From assembly GCA_030645355.1 (NCBI GenBank), contig JAUSNJ010000111.1, positions 37,771 through 101,770 on the forward strand: a stretch of DNA of 64,000 bases, written 5' to 3'. Within the stretch, counting starts at the first letter, position 1. Each line of letters opens with the position of its first letter. Source of the stretch: Rhodoferax sp. (lineage in GTDB: Bacteria; Pseudomonadota; Gammaproteobacteria; Burkholderiales; Burkholderiaceae_C). Under the pieces are notes generated by a model. It was not told where the DNA came from. It saw only the letters and a program-made list of their open reading frames with translations, and searched no databases. Position numbers and translations under genes: made by a program. Shown here piece by piece: positions 45,658 to 54,589 of this stretch.

Positions 45658-47751
45658 CTATTTCTTCGGTTGGGCGGCAGGGGCTGCGGGCAGGATGGCG
45701 GCTTCGTTGACCGGCACTGCACTGCTGTTGGCCGGCTGGACGCTTTGCTGCGAGGCACGCATCAATTCGTAGCGGTCCAGTGACAGACTGTCGGTGGCTG
45801 CCGCATCGCGCACCACCACCGGGCGCAGAAAGACCATCAGATTGGTTTTCTTGCGGCTGCGGGTTTCCGACTTGAACAGGTTTCCAAACAGGGGCACGTC
45901 TCCCAGGCCGGGAACCTTCTCCTGGTTGCCCGAGTATTCGTCCTGCAGCAGGCCGCCCAGCACCACGATGGAGCCGTCGGCCACCAGCACATTGGACTCA
46001 ATCGAGCGCTTGTTCGTGGTCGGGCCGTTGGCCGAATTGATGGTGCTGGCCTGGATGGTGGACACCTCCTGGTAGATGGTCAGCTTGACGGTACCGTTCT
46101 CGCTGATCTGCGGCTTGACCTTGAGGGTGATGCCCACGTCCTTGCGCTCGATGGTCTGGAACGGGTTGACCGAGCCCGATGCACCACCGGCGCCGGTGTT
46201 GGTGAACTGGCCGGTCACGAACGGCACGTTCTGGGCGATGATGATTTTCGCCTCTTCGTTGTCCAGCGTCAGCAGGTTGGGTGTGGACAGGATGTTGCCG
46301 TCACCGTTGGACTGCAGGTAGCGGGCCAGAAAGCCCAGCACATAGACGCCATTCACTTTGTTGGCTACCGCCAGGTTGCCACCGGTGGCCAGGGTGGGCG
46401 TGCCGGTTGCACCGGTCAACGCCAGATTGACGATATTGGTGCCGCCTATCTTGAAGTTGGTTCCCAAAATACCGACGCTGGAATCGCCATTGGAGCCCAG
46501 CGGGCCTTGCCACTGGATGCCGAATTCTGCTGCCTTATCGGCATTGACCTCGGCGATCAGGCTTTCCACATAGACCTGGGCCCGGCGCGCGTCGAGCTTG
46601 TCGATGACCGCGCGCAACTGGCGGTACTGCGGCTCCGGCGCGGTGATGATCAGCGAGTTGGTGGCCGCGTCGGCCTGGATTTGTCCGCCGGTAGACGACT
46701 GGCTGGTGGCGGTCGTGGAAGCCGCAGGCGCCCCGCCGCTGGCGGCTGTGGTGGTAGTGCTACTGCTGGATGTGCTGGTGCCGCGGGCCTCGCCCGACAG
46801 CGCTGCGCGCAAGGTGGCCGCGAGTTTGACGGCCTCGGCGTTTTTCAGGTAGACCACATAAATATTGCCGGTGGCATTCTGGGTGCCTGGCTGGTCGAGC
46901 TTGTCGATCAGGGAGCGTGCCAAGGCCATGCGCGCCGGGTTGGCCGCCCGAAGGATCAGGGCGTTGCTGCGGGGCTCGGCCACCAGCGTGGTCTTGAACG
47001 AACCGTCGGCCTGGCCACCTGCCACGCCCGTTACCCCGCCGCCGGACTCCAGCAGGCGCAACACCAGAGGCGCCAGGTCGGAGGCAATGGCGTGTTTGAG
47101 CGCAATCACTTCGACATCCGTGGCGTTGGACACATCCAGAGCCGCAATGATCTGGGCGATGCGCCGCAGGTTGTCGCCGTAGTCGGTGATCACCAGCGAG
47201 TTGTTGCCCGGGTTGACGTTGATGGTGTTGTTGGGGCTGATCAGCGGACGCAGGATGGGCAGCAGGTTGTTGGCGTTCTCGAAGTTGAGCTTGAAGATCT
47301 GGGTGGCGATCTGGCTGCCGGTCACCTGGACGGTGTCAAACACGGCGCCGCCCTGCAGTTTGGCATCGGCCTCGGGCACGATCTTGTCCAGGCCGGCGGC
47401 ATCCACCACGGTAAAGCCCTGCAGGCGCAGCATGGCCAGGAACTGGCTGTAGGCCACAGCGGGGGTGACGGGCTTGTCGGTGGTCAGCGTGATCGTGCCC
47501 TTGACGCGGGGGTCGACCACCACGTTGCGCCCGGTCAGCGTGGCCATGGTGCGGGCCACGGCGTCGATTTCTGCGTTGGTGAAGTTCAGCGTGATCGGGT
47601 CGCCGCGCTTGGCCGGGCTGCCCTGGGCCGCCGCAGGCACAGTTTGGGCCGCGACACTCAAGGAAAACAGGCCGCTAGTCCCCGTCAATAGGGCGTATAT
47701 AGCTATCGAAACAATAGCATGTTGCTGACGAATGGAAATGACTGTGTTCAT
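45658..47751 (-). CDS. gspD: Type II secretion secretin GspD
   Basis: 697 residues from ATG 47751. The signal peptide ends FSLSVAAQ. N0 domain GDPITLNFTNAEIDAVARTMA, three N1-N3 repeats with SLVITDYGDNLRRI, and the secretin core with VPGLGDVPLFGNLFKS. Between N3 halves is a Ser/Thr/Ala-rich loop of about 35 residues. It forms the outer-membrane channel. A GCTAT-N7-ATAGC repeat (47702-47718) codes for part of the signal peptide (IVSIAIYALL). Confidence 0.95.
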   Translation of the reverse strand: MNTVISIRQQHAIVSIAIYALLTGTSGLFSLSVAAQTVPAAAQGSPAKRGDPITLNFTNAEIDAVARTMATLTGRNVVVDPRVKGTITLTTDKPVTPAVAYSQFLAMLRLQGFTVVDAAGLDKIVPEADAKLQGGAVFDTVQVTGSQIATQIFKLNFENANNLLPILRPLISPNNTINVNPGNNSLVITDYGDNLRRIAQIIAALDVSNATDVEVIALKHAIASDLAPLVLRLLESGGGVTGVAGGQADGSFKTTLVAEPRSNALILRAANPARMALARSLIDKLDQPGTQNATGNIYVVYLKNAEAVKLAATLRAALSGEARGTSTSSSSTTTTAASGGAPAASTTATSQSSTGGQIQADAATNSLIITAPEPQYRQLRAVIDKLDARRAQVYVESLIAEVNADKAAEFGIQWQGPLGSNGDSSVGILGTNFKIGGTNIVNLALTGATGTPTLATGGNLAVANKVNGVYVLGFLARYLQSNGDGNILSTPNLLTLDNEEAKIIIAQNVPFVTGQFTNTGAGGASGSVNPFQTIERKDVGITLKVKPQISENGTVKLTIYQEVSTIQASTINSANGPTTNKRSIESNVLVADGSIVVLGGLLQDEYSGNQEKVPGLGDVPLFGNLFKSETRSRKKTNLMVFLRPVVVRDAAATDSLSLDRYELMRASQQSVQPANSSAVPVNEAAILPAAPAAQPKK
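47702..47718. repeat. GCTAT-N7-ATAGC repeat inside the gspD signal peptide
   Basis: Perfect inverted repeat, 7-nt loop, in frame; encodes hydrophobic residues of the signal sequence. Confidence 0.62.
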
Positions 47752-47767
47752 GTGCGGTGGTCTCACT

Positions 47768-48565
47768 TTAGCCCACGGTGATGATGGAGCGGGCGCCATC
47801 GCGCCGCCCGAGAATGTTCAGAAGATTGGACAGGGCTTCCACCCGCTCCGGCGCGGCGCTGGCTACGCCCTTGAAGCGCAGGCGTTGGCCCACCCACTGG
47901 CCTTGGCCGGTGAGCTCCAGGCTGCCTTCCAGTGTCGCCAGGTCCAGGCTGGGAGATGGCCCGCCCTGCAGCGTGAACCGGTAGCTGCCCATCGGCGACA
48001 GCGTCGACAGGCGCGAGGACACATGCAGGGCGTCGAGCTGCACCCGCCCCGACACGGCCATGCGGCCCGGCGTCCACTCCAGGCCCAGGTTCTGCGTCGT
48101 TGCGATCAGTTGCCCCTGGGCCTGCACGGTGTTCCAGGGGGTGCCCAGGCCGACCAGCAAGCTGGCGGGCCATTGGGATGTACTGTCTTCCAGCGACAGG
48201 TGAAAACCGTCCCAAGCAATGGCCCGCGCGCGGAGCTGGACGGGCTGTGCCGTACAGCAGTCGGCCATGATCTGGATGGACAGACCCGCCCACACAGGAC
48301 GGATGCTCCAGTTGACGTGGCCGGGCAGGGCCACAGAATCGGCACTGCCTTGTCCACCGGAGAGCACCAGCTGGGCCGAGCCGTGCCAGACGCTGCCGCG
48401 GGCACCGGTGAGCTGAACCTGATGGCCACTGGCCTGTTGAATTGCTGCGGCCAACCAGCGCGCGGGCGCAACCACCACCGTGGTGCCGACCAACCCCAGC
48501 AGCGCACCCGCGATGGCCCAGCGCCAGGGTGGGCGTTGCGTGGGATGGGCGGGCCTGTGTGCCAT
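47768..48565 (-). CDS. gspN: Type II secretion protein GspN
   Basis: 265 residues. A membrane helix at about 15-33 (WAIAGALLGLVGTTVVVA) and a periplasmic beta-rich domain with LTGARGSVWHGSAQLVLSG and IRPVWAGLSI, matching the GspN family found in beta- and gamma-proteobacterial type II operons. Function is poorly known; it is dispensable in some species. It lies between gspM and gspD with short gaps (12 and 16 bp). Confidence 0.88.
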   Translation of the reverse strand: MAHRPAHPTQRPPWRWAIAGALLGLVGTTVVVAPARWLAAAIQQASGHQVQLTGARGSVWHGSAQLVLSGGQGSADSVALPGHVNWSIRPVWAGLSIQIMADCCTAQPVQLRARAIAWDGFHLSLEDSTSQWPASLLVGLGTPWNTVQAQGQLIATTQNLGLEWTPGRMAVSGRVQLDALHVSSRLSTLSPMGSYRFTLQGGPSPSLDLATLEGSLELTGQGQWVGQRLRFKGVASAAPERVEALSNLLNILGRRDGARSIITVG

Positions 48566-48577
48566 GGTTTGGTCTGG

Positions 48578-49060
48578 TTATGGCCGCTGGGGCAGTGTCA
48601 TCACCAAAGTGCCGGACCACGTGACCCCGGCAGGCGTGGCCATGCGGGTGAGGCGTGCTTCCAGCGGGGTCGATCGTGCATTCACGCGCGCCTGGGCCAG
48701 CCACTGCGCCAGCGCGTCGGCGCGGGCGGCCTGCAGGGTGACGGTGGCCCGTTCTGCAACCGCGCTCACCTGGGCCGTACTGCCCAATGTCTGTTTGGTG
48801 GCCTGGTTGAGCGCACGCAAGGCATCGTCATAGGCCAGCGGGGCCTGCTTTTGCAGGGCCTTGGCCTGCGCCTGCAGTGACTGCATGTGCTGCAACTGGG
48901 CGTCCAGTGCCAGGCCCTGTGCAGTGGCTGTGCGCAAGGTGCGCAGCGACGGCGCCAACACCAGTTGCCACACCAGGGCCAGTGCTATCACGGCGAGGGC
49001 GGCGCCCAGCAGGGACTTCTCCCGTGGAGCCAGCTGGTTCCAGCGTGCGGTCAGGTTCAT
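48578..49060 (-). CDS. gspM: Type II secretion protein GspM
   Basis: 160 residues. Cytoplasmic LTARWNQLAPREKSL, a membrane helix at about 17-36 (LLGAALAVIALALVWQLVL) and a periplasmic ferredoxin-like domain. GspM stabilises GspL in the inner-membrane platform. It overlaps gspL by 4 bp (ATGA), in keeping with fixed stoichiometry. Confidence 0.9.
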   Translation of the reverse strand: MNLTARWNQLAPREKSLLGAALAVIALALVWQLVLAPSLRTLRTATAQGLALDAQLQHMQSLQAQAKALQKQAPLAYDDALRALNQATKQTLGSTAQVSAVAERATVTLQAARADALAQWLAQARVNARSTPLEARLTRMATPAGVTWSGTLVMTLPQRP

Positions 49061-50304
49061 GGTCGGCGCTCCTGTTTGAGGACCAGCCGGTCGCCATCCA
49101 GAACGGCGGAGTAACCATTGGCCTGCAGCTTGGCGGTCGCACTGGAGAGCGCGGCCTCAGACGGAGTGAGGACCTTGAGCCGCAATTCACCTGCTACAAA
49201 TTCAATAGCGACTGGTGCAGGTATCTCGGGGGCTAGCGTCTGAAAAAGCCCCAGCATGGTTTCCAGGTCACCGCTGGCGGCGGTGCCGCTCTGGCGCTGC
49301 AGATCGGCCAGTGATCGTGTCATTTGCAGGGGCGCATCCACCACCACACGCACATCGGGGAAGGTGGTCGTCAGGATGTTCCGTATGGCAGCACGCTTGG
49401 CGGCCAGCGCAGACTCTTCTTTCCAGGCCCAGGCCTGCAGGCCAACCAGGTTGATGCCGACCAGAGCCAGCACCGCCCAGCGGGCCGGTCGCCAGTGCGG
49501 CGCCTGCAACAGGCTGGTTCCCCAGGTGGCCAGTTGCTTGCGGGTGCGGGTGCCGCGTGTGCGCAGCAGGTCGAACTGCGCGAGGTCCCATGCCGACTGG
49601 GCCGCTGCAAGAGCGCGCTGGGGCCCGGTTTGCAGACTGACGCGACCTCTGAAGTGCTGCTCGGCGAGTTCCGCTACAGCGGGCTCGGCGACGACCTGCA
49701 GTGGCGAGTCGCCCGGATGGGCTTGGGTCAGCAGCGCGACGCTGGCGGAGTTCAGTGGCAGTACCGACAGACCCAACTCGCTGCCGTAAACCAGTTGTGC
49801 GCGGTCGGGGGTGCCCATGACGAGCAGCACAGGCGCCACCGCAGCGTTGGCAGTGGGCGGCGCCATTTCCGGAACAATCCGCGCAACCGGTCGACCCAGT
49901 TGTTCCAGCGCGCCCAGCCAGGCAGTCAGCCAGGTCCGGTCGCAGGCAGCGACCCAGACCGGGGCGCCCGTTTGTGCGCCGGGTTCGATGGCGAAGTGGA
50001 CCTGGGCGGGCTCGTCCAGGATGCGGTCTTCCAGCAGGCCGTCGAGTACCGAACGCAGGCGTTGTGCATTGCCTTCCTGGAAGAAATTGCGATCCAGCGT
50101 GCCCTTGGGCAGGTCCAGCAGGTGCCACGACAACTGGCCGACAGGAACCAGGACCACGATTTCTGCATCGGGTGTTGCGGGCAGCAGACTGAGCGGCGCG
50201 TCGAGATGGCGTTTGACCGTGCGATCGTCTTCCGCCCAGACCACGCTGCAGGGCGTGGTCTGGGTTGGCATGGACGGCGGGAGCGTGACGATCAGAGTGG
50301 ACAT
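49057..50304 (-). CDS. gspL: Type II secretion protein GspL
   Basis: 415 residues. An actin-like cytoplasmic domain (1-240), a single helix near 268-285 (ARWAVLALVGINLVGLQAWAW) and a periplasmic ferredoxin-like domain. It binds GspE and recruits it to the membrane. A GCTAC-N7-ATAGC variant (49193-49209) lies in the coding region near the C-terminus (VAIEFVAG). Confidence 0.9.
   Translation of the reverse strand: MSTLIVTLPPSMPTQTTPCSVVWAEDDRTVKRHLDAPLSLLPATPDAEIVVLVPVGQLSWHLLDLPKGTLDRNFFQEGNAQRLRSVLDGLLEDRILDEPAQVHFAIEPGAQTGAPVWVAACDRTWLTAWLGALEQLGRPVARIVPEMAPPTANAAVAPVLLVMGTPDRAQLVYGSELGLSVLPLNSASVALLTQAHPGDSPLQVVAEPAVAELAEQHFRGRVSLQTGPQRALAAAQSAWDLAQFDLLRTRGTRTRKQLATWGTSLLQAPHWRPARWAVLALVGINLVGLQAWAWKEESALAAKRAAIRNILTTTFPDVRVVVDAPLQMTRSLADLQRQSGTAASGDLETMLGLFQTLAPEIPAPVAIEFVAGELRLKVLTPSEAALSSATAKLQANGYSAVLDGDRLVLKQERRP
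49193..49209. repeat. GCTAC-N7-ATAGC repeat variant inside gspL
   Basis: One-base variant of the interspersed 5-7-5 repeat, in frame in the periplasmic domain of GspL. Confidence 0.4.
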
Positions 50305-50323
50305 GCAGGTTTTTTAAGCAGAG

Positions 50324-51286
50324 TCATTGTAGGGGGGCATCTGCTTGCCCTGGCGTCCCTCTGTCCCGCGACAAGACCTTCACCACGAGGCCTTCGCGCT
50401 GGACGACGGAGCGCTCTTCCACGATGGTGTGCTCCAGTCGCAAACGCCCATGGACCTCAAAGAATCGTGAACTCACGCCGTGCTGGTTTTCATTCAAGTC
50501 GCCCGCCGCTTCAGGGGCGATCTTGCCGGCATCGCCCAACGCGCGGAAGTGCGTGGACTGGCGGCTGCTGACCAGGCGCTCGGCCTGCGCCATGTCCAGC
50601 ACGGGAATGCAGGCATTCAAGACGGGTGCACTGGCGGTGTTGAGGTTGACGGGCGTGCGAACCGGCAACAGCGTGATAAAGGGACGCAGGATGGACAGGC
50701 TGCGCTTTGAGAGGCCAAGCCAGGCCAATTGGTCGATCCGCTGGGGCAACAAAGGGGCCGATCGGGAAGCGGCGTTTTCGGTGCCAACATCCAGCGCCAG
50801 CCTGAGGTTCTCGGTGAGCGCCGTCAGCTCCGCACGCGGCAGGCCCAACTGTACAAACAACTTGGTAAACGCGCGCACCCATGGCTCTGAGGCCTTGCCG
50901 TTTTCTATAAGGTTGAAAACGTTCATGCGTCCCTGCAAGTCGCTGATGGCGCCAGACAGGAAGACCTGCGAAGCGGTGTCTACCGTGTCAACTGAACTGC
51001 TCTTGTCGGCCGCCAGAAAGGTCGACAGGCGCGCCTCTTCCAGCGGCACGGCCCAGGGTTCGCCCAGGTGGTCGGCGCCGCCGGAGCGCGCATCTTCGCG
51101 CAGGATCAGGCGCGCCCAGTCGAGCGCGCCGGTCAGCACCCACAGCGACTGTGTGCGAGCACGCTCGGCCGCCTCAACCTCGACACTGCGCCACTGCTGC
51201 CACAGCGCAGCGGCGGCCATGCTGGCCACCAGAGCAACGGTCAGCATGGCGGTCAGCAACGCCGCGCCGGCTTCCCGGGTCTTCAC
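50324..51286 (-). CDS. gspK: Type II secretion minor pseudopilin GspK
   Basis: 320 residues from GTG 51286, which overlaps the gspJ stop as GTGA; GGGGG lies nearby. The prepilin leader MKTREAG is followed by the hydrophobic helix AALLTAMLTVALVASMAAA, then the large GspK-specific globular domain with a calcium-site region and the helix-hairpin TPVNLNTASAPVL. It caps the pseudopilus tip with GspI and GspJ. Confidence 0.9.
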   Translation of the reverse strand: MKTREAGAALLTAMLTVALVASMAAAALWQQWRSVEVEAAERARTQSLWVLTGALDWARLILREDARSGGADHLGEPWAVPLEEARLSTFLAADKSSSVDTVDTASQVFLSGAISDLQGRMNVFNLIENGKASEPWVRAFTKLFVQLGLPRAELTALTENLRLALDVGTENAASRSAPLLPQRIDQLAWLGLSKRSLSILRPFITLLPVRTPVNLNTASAPVLNACIPVLDMAQAERLVSSRQSTHFRALGDAGKIAPEAAGDLNENQHGVSSRFFEVHGRLRLEHTIVEERSVVQREGLVVKVLSRDRGTPGQADAPLQ

Positions 51287-52047
51287 GACTTGCCCCCACC
51301 CAGCGTGGTGCGTACCCAGTCCCGGGTGAGCGTTCCGCCGATCACTCCATCGGCGGGAAGGGTCAGAACCAGGCGCACCCCTTCGGGCACGGGCAGATCC
51401 GGACCGGCTGGCTTCTCGCCACTGGGCGCAGCAGCCAGGCCGTCGCTGGACAGCGGATTGCTCCAGGCGTCGGCACGAAAGTAGAACACTTTCCATTGCT
51501 CGAGCGGGACGATACGGACCTCATACTTCTTGTCGTCATCGCCGGGGTTTTGGGCCCATTGGGCCGCCCGGGCCCATGCGGCCTGTAGCTCCCCACGGCT
51601 CTGCAGCGGTGCCGACTGCCAGCGCAGCCACTGGCCGCCTCCGTCCATATTGCGGCGTGCCCACGCCACAACCAGCAATCCGTCGCCGGAAGACGCTGTA
51701 CTGCGCCGGGTGATGCGCAGCGCGCGGCCATCCCAATCCATCGCCTGGGTGTTGGGCAGCTGAACCATCGCGTCCAGATCAGCGGCCCATTGCGACAGCC
51801 CGGCCTGCAAGGTCAGTACCTGGTCCGCACGCTGGCGTAGTTGGGCCTGCGTGTGTGCCATGCCGTCGATCCCACGCCAGCTCAAGCCAGCCATCAGCGC
51901 CATGATGCCAATGGCGACCAGTAGCTCGATCAGGGTAAAGCCACGCGATCGGGTGGGGCAACGCGAGTTGCCGCCGGGCCGCCCCAAGGCGACGAGAGCC
52001 CCCCGGGGGGGCAGCGCAGTACACGCAGTGACAAGCGTGGGGGCCAC
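51283..52047 (-). CDS. gspJ: Type II secretion minor pseudopilin GspJ
   Basis: 254 residues from GTG 52047, one base after the gspI stop. The processing site RG|FTLIELLVAIGIMAL is intact. The leader is 36 residues from this start or 16 from TTG 51987; both lie in an interspersed GC-rich palindromic repeat. The body, ending FYFRADAWSNPLS..., matches GspJ. It forms the tip complex with GspI and GspK. Confidence 0.88.
   Translation of the reverse strand: MAPTLVTACTALPPRGALVALGRPGGNSRCPTRSRGFTLIELLVAIGIMALMAGLSWRGIDGMAHTQAQLRQRADQVLTLQAGLSQWAADLDAMVQLPNTQAMDWDGRALRITRRSTASSGDGLLVVAWARRNMDGGGQWLRWQSAPLQSRGELQAAWARAAQWAQNPGDDDKKYEVRIVPLEQWKVFYFRADAWSNPLSSDGLAAAPSGEKPAGPDLPVPEGVRLVLTLPADGVIGGTLTRDWVRTTLGGGKS
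51966..52046. repeat. G/C-rich palindromic interspersed repeat, copy B (gspI/gspJ junction)
   Basis: Blocks GCCGCCCCAAGGCGACGAG, AGCCCCCCGGGGGGGCAGCG and GCGTGGGGGC appear in the same order as in the copy at 24541. On the minus strand it is translated as the long leader of GspJ (LPPRGALVALGRPGG). Confidence 0.65.
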
Positions 52048-52048
52048 T

Positions 52049-52426
52049 CTAGTACCTTCCCACCACGGTCGACAGGGTCAACAGCGGGCTGTTGCGCTCG
52101 GCCACCTGGGCTTCGACACGCAAAAAGTTCGGGTTGGGGGTGGGCCGCACCGACAGCGTCATGTCCAGATTGCGCCCTGCCTGTTCGCAAGAGGACGTGT
52201 TGTCGCCGACGGGTGGCATTTGTTTGGCCAGGCGCACGGCGACCAGGGCGTTCTCGGCACACAGTTGCGCCAGCAGAAGGTCTGATTGGCGCTCCGCGTT
52301 GCGGGTCAGCGCCGCTGTGGATCGCACGCCGGCAGCCAATGCAATCGCCACGATGCCCAGCGCGACCAGGACCTCCACCAGCGTGAAACCCTTTGCGCGT
52401 AGTTGCGATCCGAAAAGCCGGTTCAT
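52049..52426 (-). CDS. gspI: Type II secretion minor pseudopilin GspI
   Basis: 125 residues. Leader MNRLFGSQLRAKG then FTLVEVLVALGIVAIALAAG, the type IV prepilin signature with Glu5. The short body with LRVEAQVAERN is GspI-like. It nucleates the tip complex. It overlaps gspH by 4 bp (ATGA). Confidence 0.9.
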   Translation of the reverse strand: MNRLFGSQLRAKGFTLVEVLVALGIVAIALAAGVRSTAALTRNAERQSDLLLAQLCAENALVAVRLAKQMPPVGDNTSSCEQAGRNLDMTLSVRPTPNPNFLRVEAQVAERNSPLLTLSTVVGRY

Positions 52427-52890
52427 GGTGCGCCAGAGCCTGCCTCGGCATCCGCCAGCACTGCAAAGGGCCGCACGCCATCGGTGGCGATCGTGAGGCT
52501 GCGTGGCGGCTGGGACAGGGTCAGCAAGCGTATGCGCTGCGGGCCAATGATGGGCTCAGGACCCAGAATGAAAACGCCCGTTTCGGCTGCGCGAACGTCA
52601 GTTCCGAGCCAGTTCGAGGGCATCTCGGCGCCGGCGAGTCCGTCAAAGCTGAAACCGGTTGCGGTGGCCCGCCAGCGGACCGGGTTGGCCGTCATGCGCG
52701 ATTGCGCGCGGGCAGACTCCAGAAGGGCCGCGAGCCGCTGTGCTTCGCGCTCCAGTTGGGACTGCGATGCATCGCGCATGGCCAGTCCTACACCGGCTGT
52801 CGCGATCGCCATGATGGCCACGACAACCAGCAGCTCCAGCAGCGTGAAGCCCCTAGTTCTGCCCCTATTCCCAGCTTCCAATGTCTGCAT
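52423..52890 (-). CDS. gspH: Type II secretion minor pseudopilin GspH
   Basis: 155 residues from ATG 52890. Leader MQTLEAGNRGRTRG then FTLLELLVVVAIMAIATAG; GspH-type beta-domain follows. The start overlaps the 3' end of gspG by 26 bp. It links the tip complex to the GspG shaft. Confidence 0.9.
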   Translation of the reverse strand: MQTLEAGNRGRTRGFTLLELLVVVAIMAIATAGVGLAMRDASQSQLEREAQRLAALLESARAQSRMTANPVRWRATATGFSFDGLAGAEMPSNWLGTDVRAAETGVFILGPEPIIGPQRIRLLTLSQPPRSLTIATDGVRPFAVLADAEAGSGAP

Positions 52891-53326
52891 TCTTGCCCTC
52901 ACCGCCGGGTTGACCGTCGGCGCCGAAGGAGAGTACGTCCACCTCACCCTTGACCCCGGGGTTGAGGTATTGGTAGGCACGCCCCCATGGGTCGTTGGGC
53001 AACTTGTCGAGGTAGTGCTTCCAGTTGCCGGGAATCGGGCCCTCGGTGGGTTTGGTCAAAAGGGCTGGCAGACCCTGCGCAGCAGTCGGGTAGCGTTGAT
53101 TGTCCAGTTTGTACAGCTTGAGTGCCTGCATCAGGTTGTTGACGTCGGTCTTGGCCGCGGTGGCGCGTGCGTCTTCGGCCCGGTCGAGCACGTTGGGCAC
53201 AATCAGCGCAGCCAGCACGCCAATGATCACCAGGACCACCATCAGTTCGATGAGGGTAAAGCCGGCGGACAGTTGGCGTCGCGCGCGACACAGTGCGGCA
53301 GGGGTGTGGGTTGGTCGAAAGTTCAT
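52865..53326 (-). CDS. gspG: Type II secretion major pseudopilin GspG
   Basis: 153 residues from ATG 53326; an ATG five codons upstream (53341) is possible. Leader ending RRQLSAG, then FTLIELMVVLVIIGVLAALIVPNVL. The C-terminal calcium loop region DPWGRAYQYLNPG and SFGADGQPGGEGKNADIGSW is textbook GspG. It builds the pseudopilus shaft. It is the first gene of the G-H-I-J-K-L-M-N-D-E operon. Confidence 0.95.
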   Translation of the reverse strand: MNFRPTHTPAALCRARRQLSAGFTLIELMVVLVIIGVLAALIVPNVLDRAEDARATAAKTDVNNLMQALKLYKLDNQRYPTAAQGLPALLTKPTEGPIPGNWKHYLDKLPNDPWGRAYQYLNPGVKGEVDVLSFGADGQPGGEGKNADIGSWE

Positions 53327-53350
53327 GGTCGGGTCAATCATAATCGCGCT

Positions 53351-53806
53351 ATGCAAACAAACGCTTTCCACTTGTGGGGGACCCGGGCGGCAACTTTTGC
53401 ACTGGCTGCGTTGGCGGCTCTGAGCGGTACCTATTGGGTCCTGAAGAGTACGGACAGTAACAGTGTATCGACTGCGCCTGCGGCGGCATCCGCCAGTTTT
53501 GCCGCACTGGATCCTCTGGCCGTTGCGCGGGCGCTCGGCGCTGGCTCGGGGCAAGCAACAACCGGCGCGCCGTCTGCGACCGCCGGGCAAACGGCGTACG
53601 TCCTGGTTGGCGTGCTGGCCGACCGGCAGAGCGGCGGGGCAGCGTTGATTGCTGTCGATGGCAAGGCCGCAAAACCGTACCGGGTGGGTGCGACGGTCGA
53701 TGGCAATCTGGTGCTGCAGTCGGTAGCGGGTCGGCGGGCGGTGCTTGCCGCCAGCCTGGATGGCCCGGCGCATTTGACGCTGGACATGCCGCCCTTGAGC
53801 AAGTGA
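53351..53806 (+). CDS. gspC: Type II secretion protein GspC-like
   Basis: 151 residues from ATG 53351. A membrane helix (about 13-33, AATFALAALAALSGTYWVL), an Ala/Ser-rich linker and a homology-region domain (about 85-150, YVLVGVLADRQSGGAALIAVDGKAAKPYRVG) as in GspC/PulC; the PDZ or coiled-coil tail is absent, as in other short GspC proteins. It connects the inner platform with the GspD N0 domain. It diverges from gspG with only 24 bp between the starts. Confidence 0.85.
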   Translation: MQTNAFHLWGTRAATFALAALAALSGTYWVLKSTDSNSVSTAPAAASASFAALDPLAVARALGAGSGQATTGAPSATAGQTAYVLVGVLADRQSGGAALIAVDGKAAKPYRVGATVDGNLVLQSVAGRRAVLAASLDGPAHLTLDMPPLSK

Positions 53807-54570
53807 TGGCGCGCGCCCGGTCTTCTATCACCCTGACCGATCGGCAGCTGGTGCTGGATGCCTTACGTGGCTGTGCCGTGGTCTGGATGACGGTCTTCCA
53901 TTTTTCGTTTGACCTGAACCATTTCGGGTTCATCCATCAGGACTTCTATCGCGCGCCCGTCTGGACCGTCCAGCGAACCTGCATCTTGAGTCTTTTCCTC
54001 CTGTGTGCGGGTTTCGGCCAGGCGATGGCGGTGCATGCCGGTCAGACGTGGGCGCGCTTCTGGCGCCGCTGGCTGCAAATCGTCGGGTGCGCGGTTGCGG
54101 TCAGCGTGGGATCGGCGTTCATGTTTCCCAACAGCTGGATCTACTTTGGCGTGTTGCATGGCATGGCGGTCATGCTGCTGGTATGCCGCGCGACTGCTTC
54201 GTGGGGCGCGTGGTTGTGGTTGACTGGCTTGTGTGCCGTTGCGCTGGCGTTTTTTGCACCCAACCTGCATGCGGTACTGTCGCTGCCCGATGTTTGGGAT
54301 GGCAAAGCGCTGAACTGGATCGGCCTGATCAGCCACAAGCCGATCACGGAGGACTATGTGCCCGTGTTGCCGTGGTTGGGTGTGATGTGGTGGGGTATGG
54401 CGGCAGGCCAATGGTTTTTGGCCAGGGGTTGGATGAACCGCCTGATGCGGGCGACCGAGGCCCTGCCCCTGAACCAACTGGCCTGGATTGGACGTTGGAG
54501 CCTGAGCTGGTACATGGTGCACCAGCCACTCCTGATTGGCCTGCTGAGTCTGGTCGTGACGTTGCGGTGA
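53806..54570 (+). CDS. DUF1624/heparan-alpha-glucosaminide N-acetyltransferase-like membrane protein
   Basis: 254 residues from ATG 53806, overlapping the gspC stop (TGATG). About six or seven membrane helices; it opens LVLDALRGCAVVWMTVFHFSFDLNHFGF, with the catalytic-type His of the YeiB/HGSNAT acyltransferase clan, and has FGVLHGMAVMLL and WSLSWYMVHQPLLIG. The family may acetylate cell-surface sugars. It is not needed for type II secretion as far as known; linkage may be simple operon sharing. Confidence 0.85.
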   Translation: MARARSSITLTDRQLVLDALRGCAVVWMTVFHFSFDLNHFGFIHQDFYRAPVWTVQRTCILSLFLLCAGFGQAMAVHAGQTWARFWRRWLQIVGCAVAVSVGSAFMFPNSWIYFGVLHGMAVMLLVCRATASWGAWLWLTGLCAVALAFFAPNLHAVLSLPDVWDGKALNWIGLISHKPITEDYVPVLPWLGVMWWGMAAGQWFLARGWMNRLMRATEALPLNQLAWIGRWSLSWYMVHQPLLIGLLSLVVTLR

Positions 54571-54589
54571 GCGAAGGCAGCAAGCTGGA

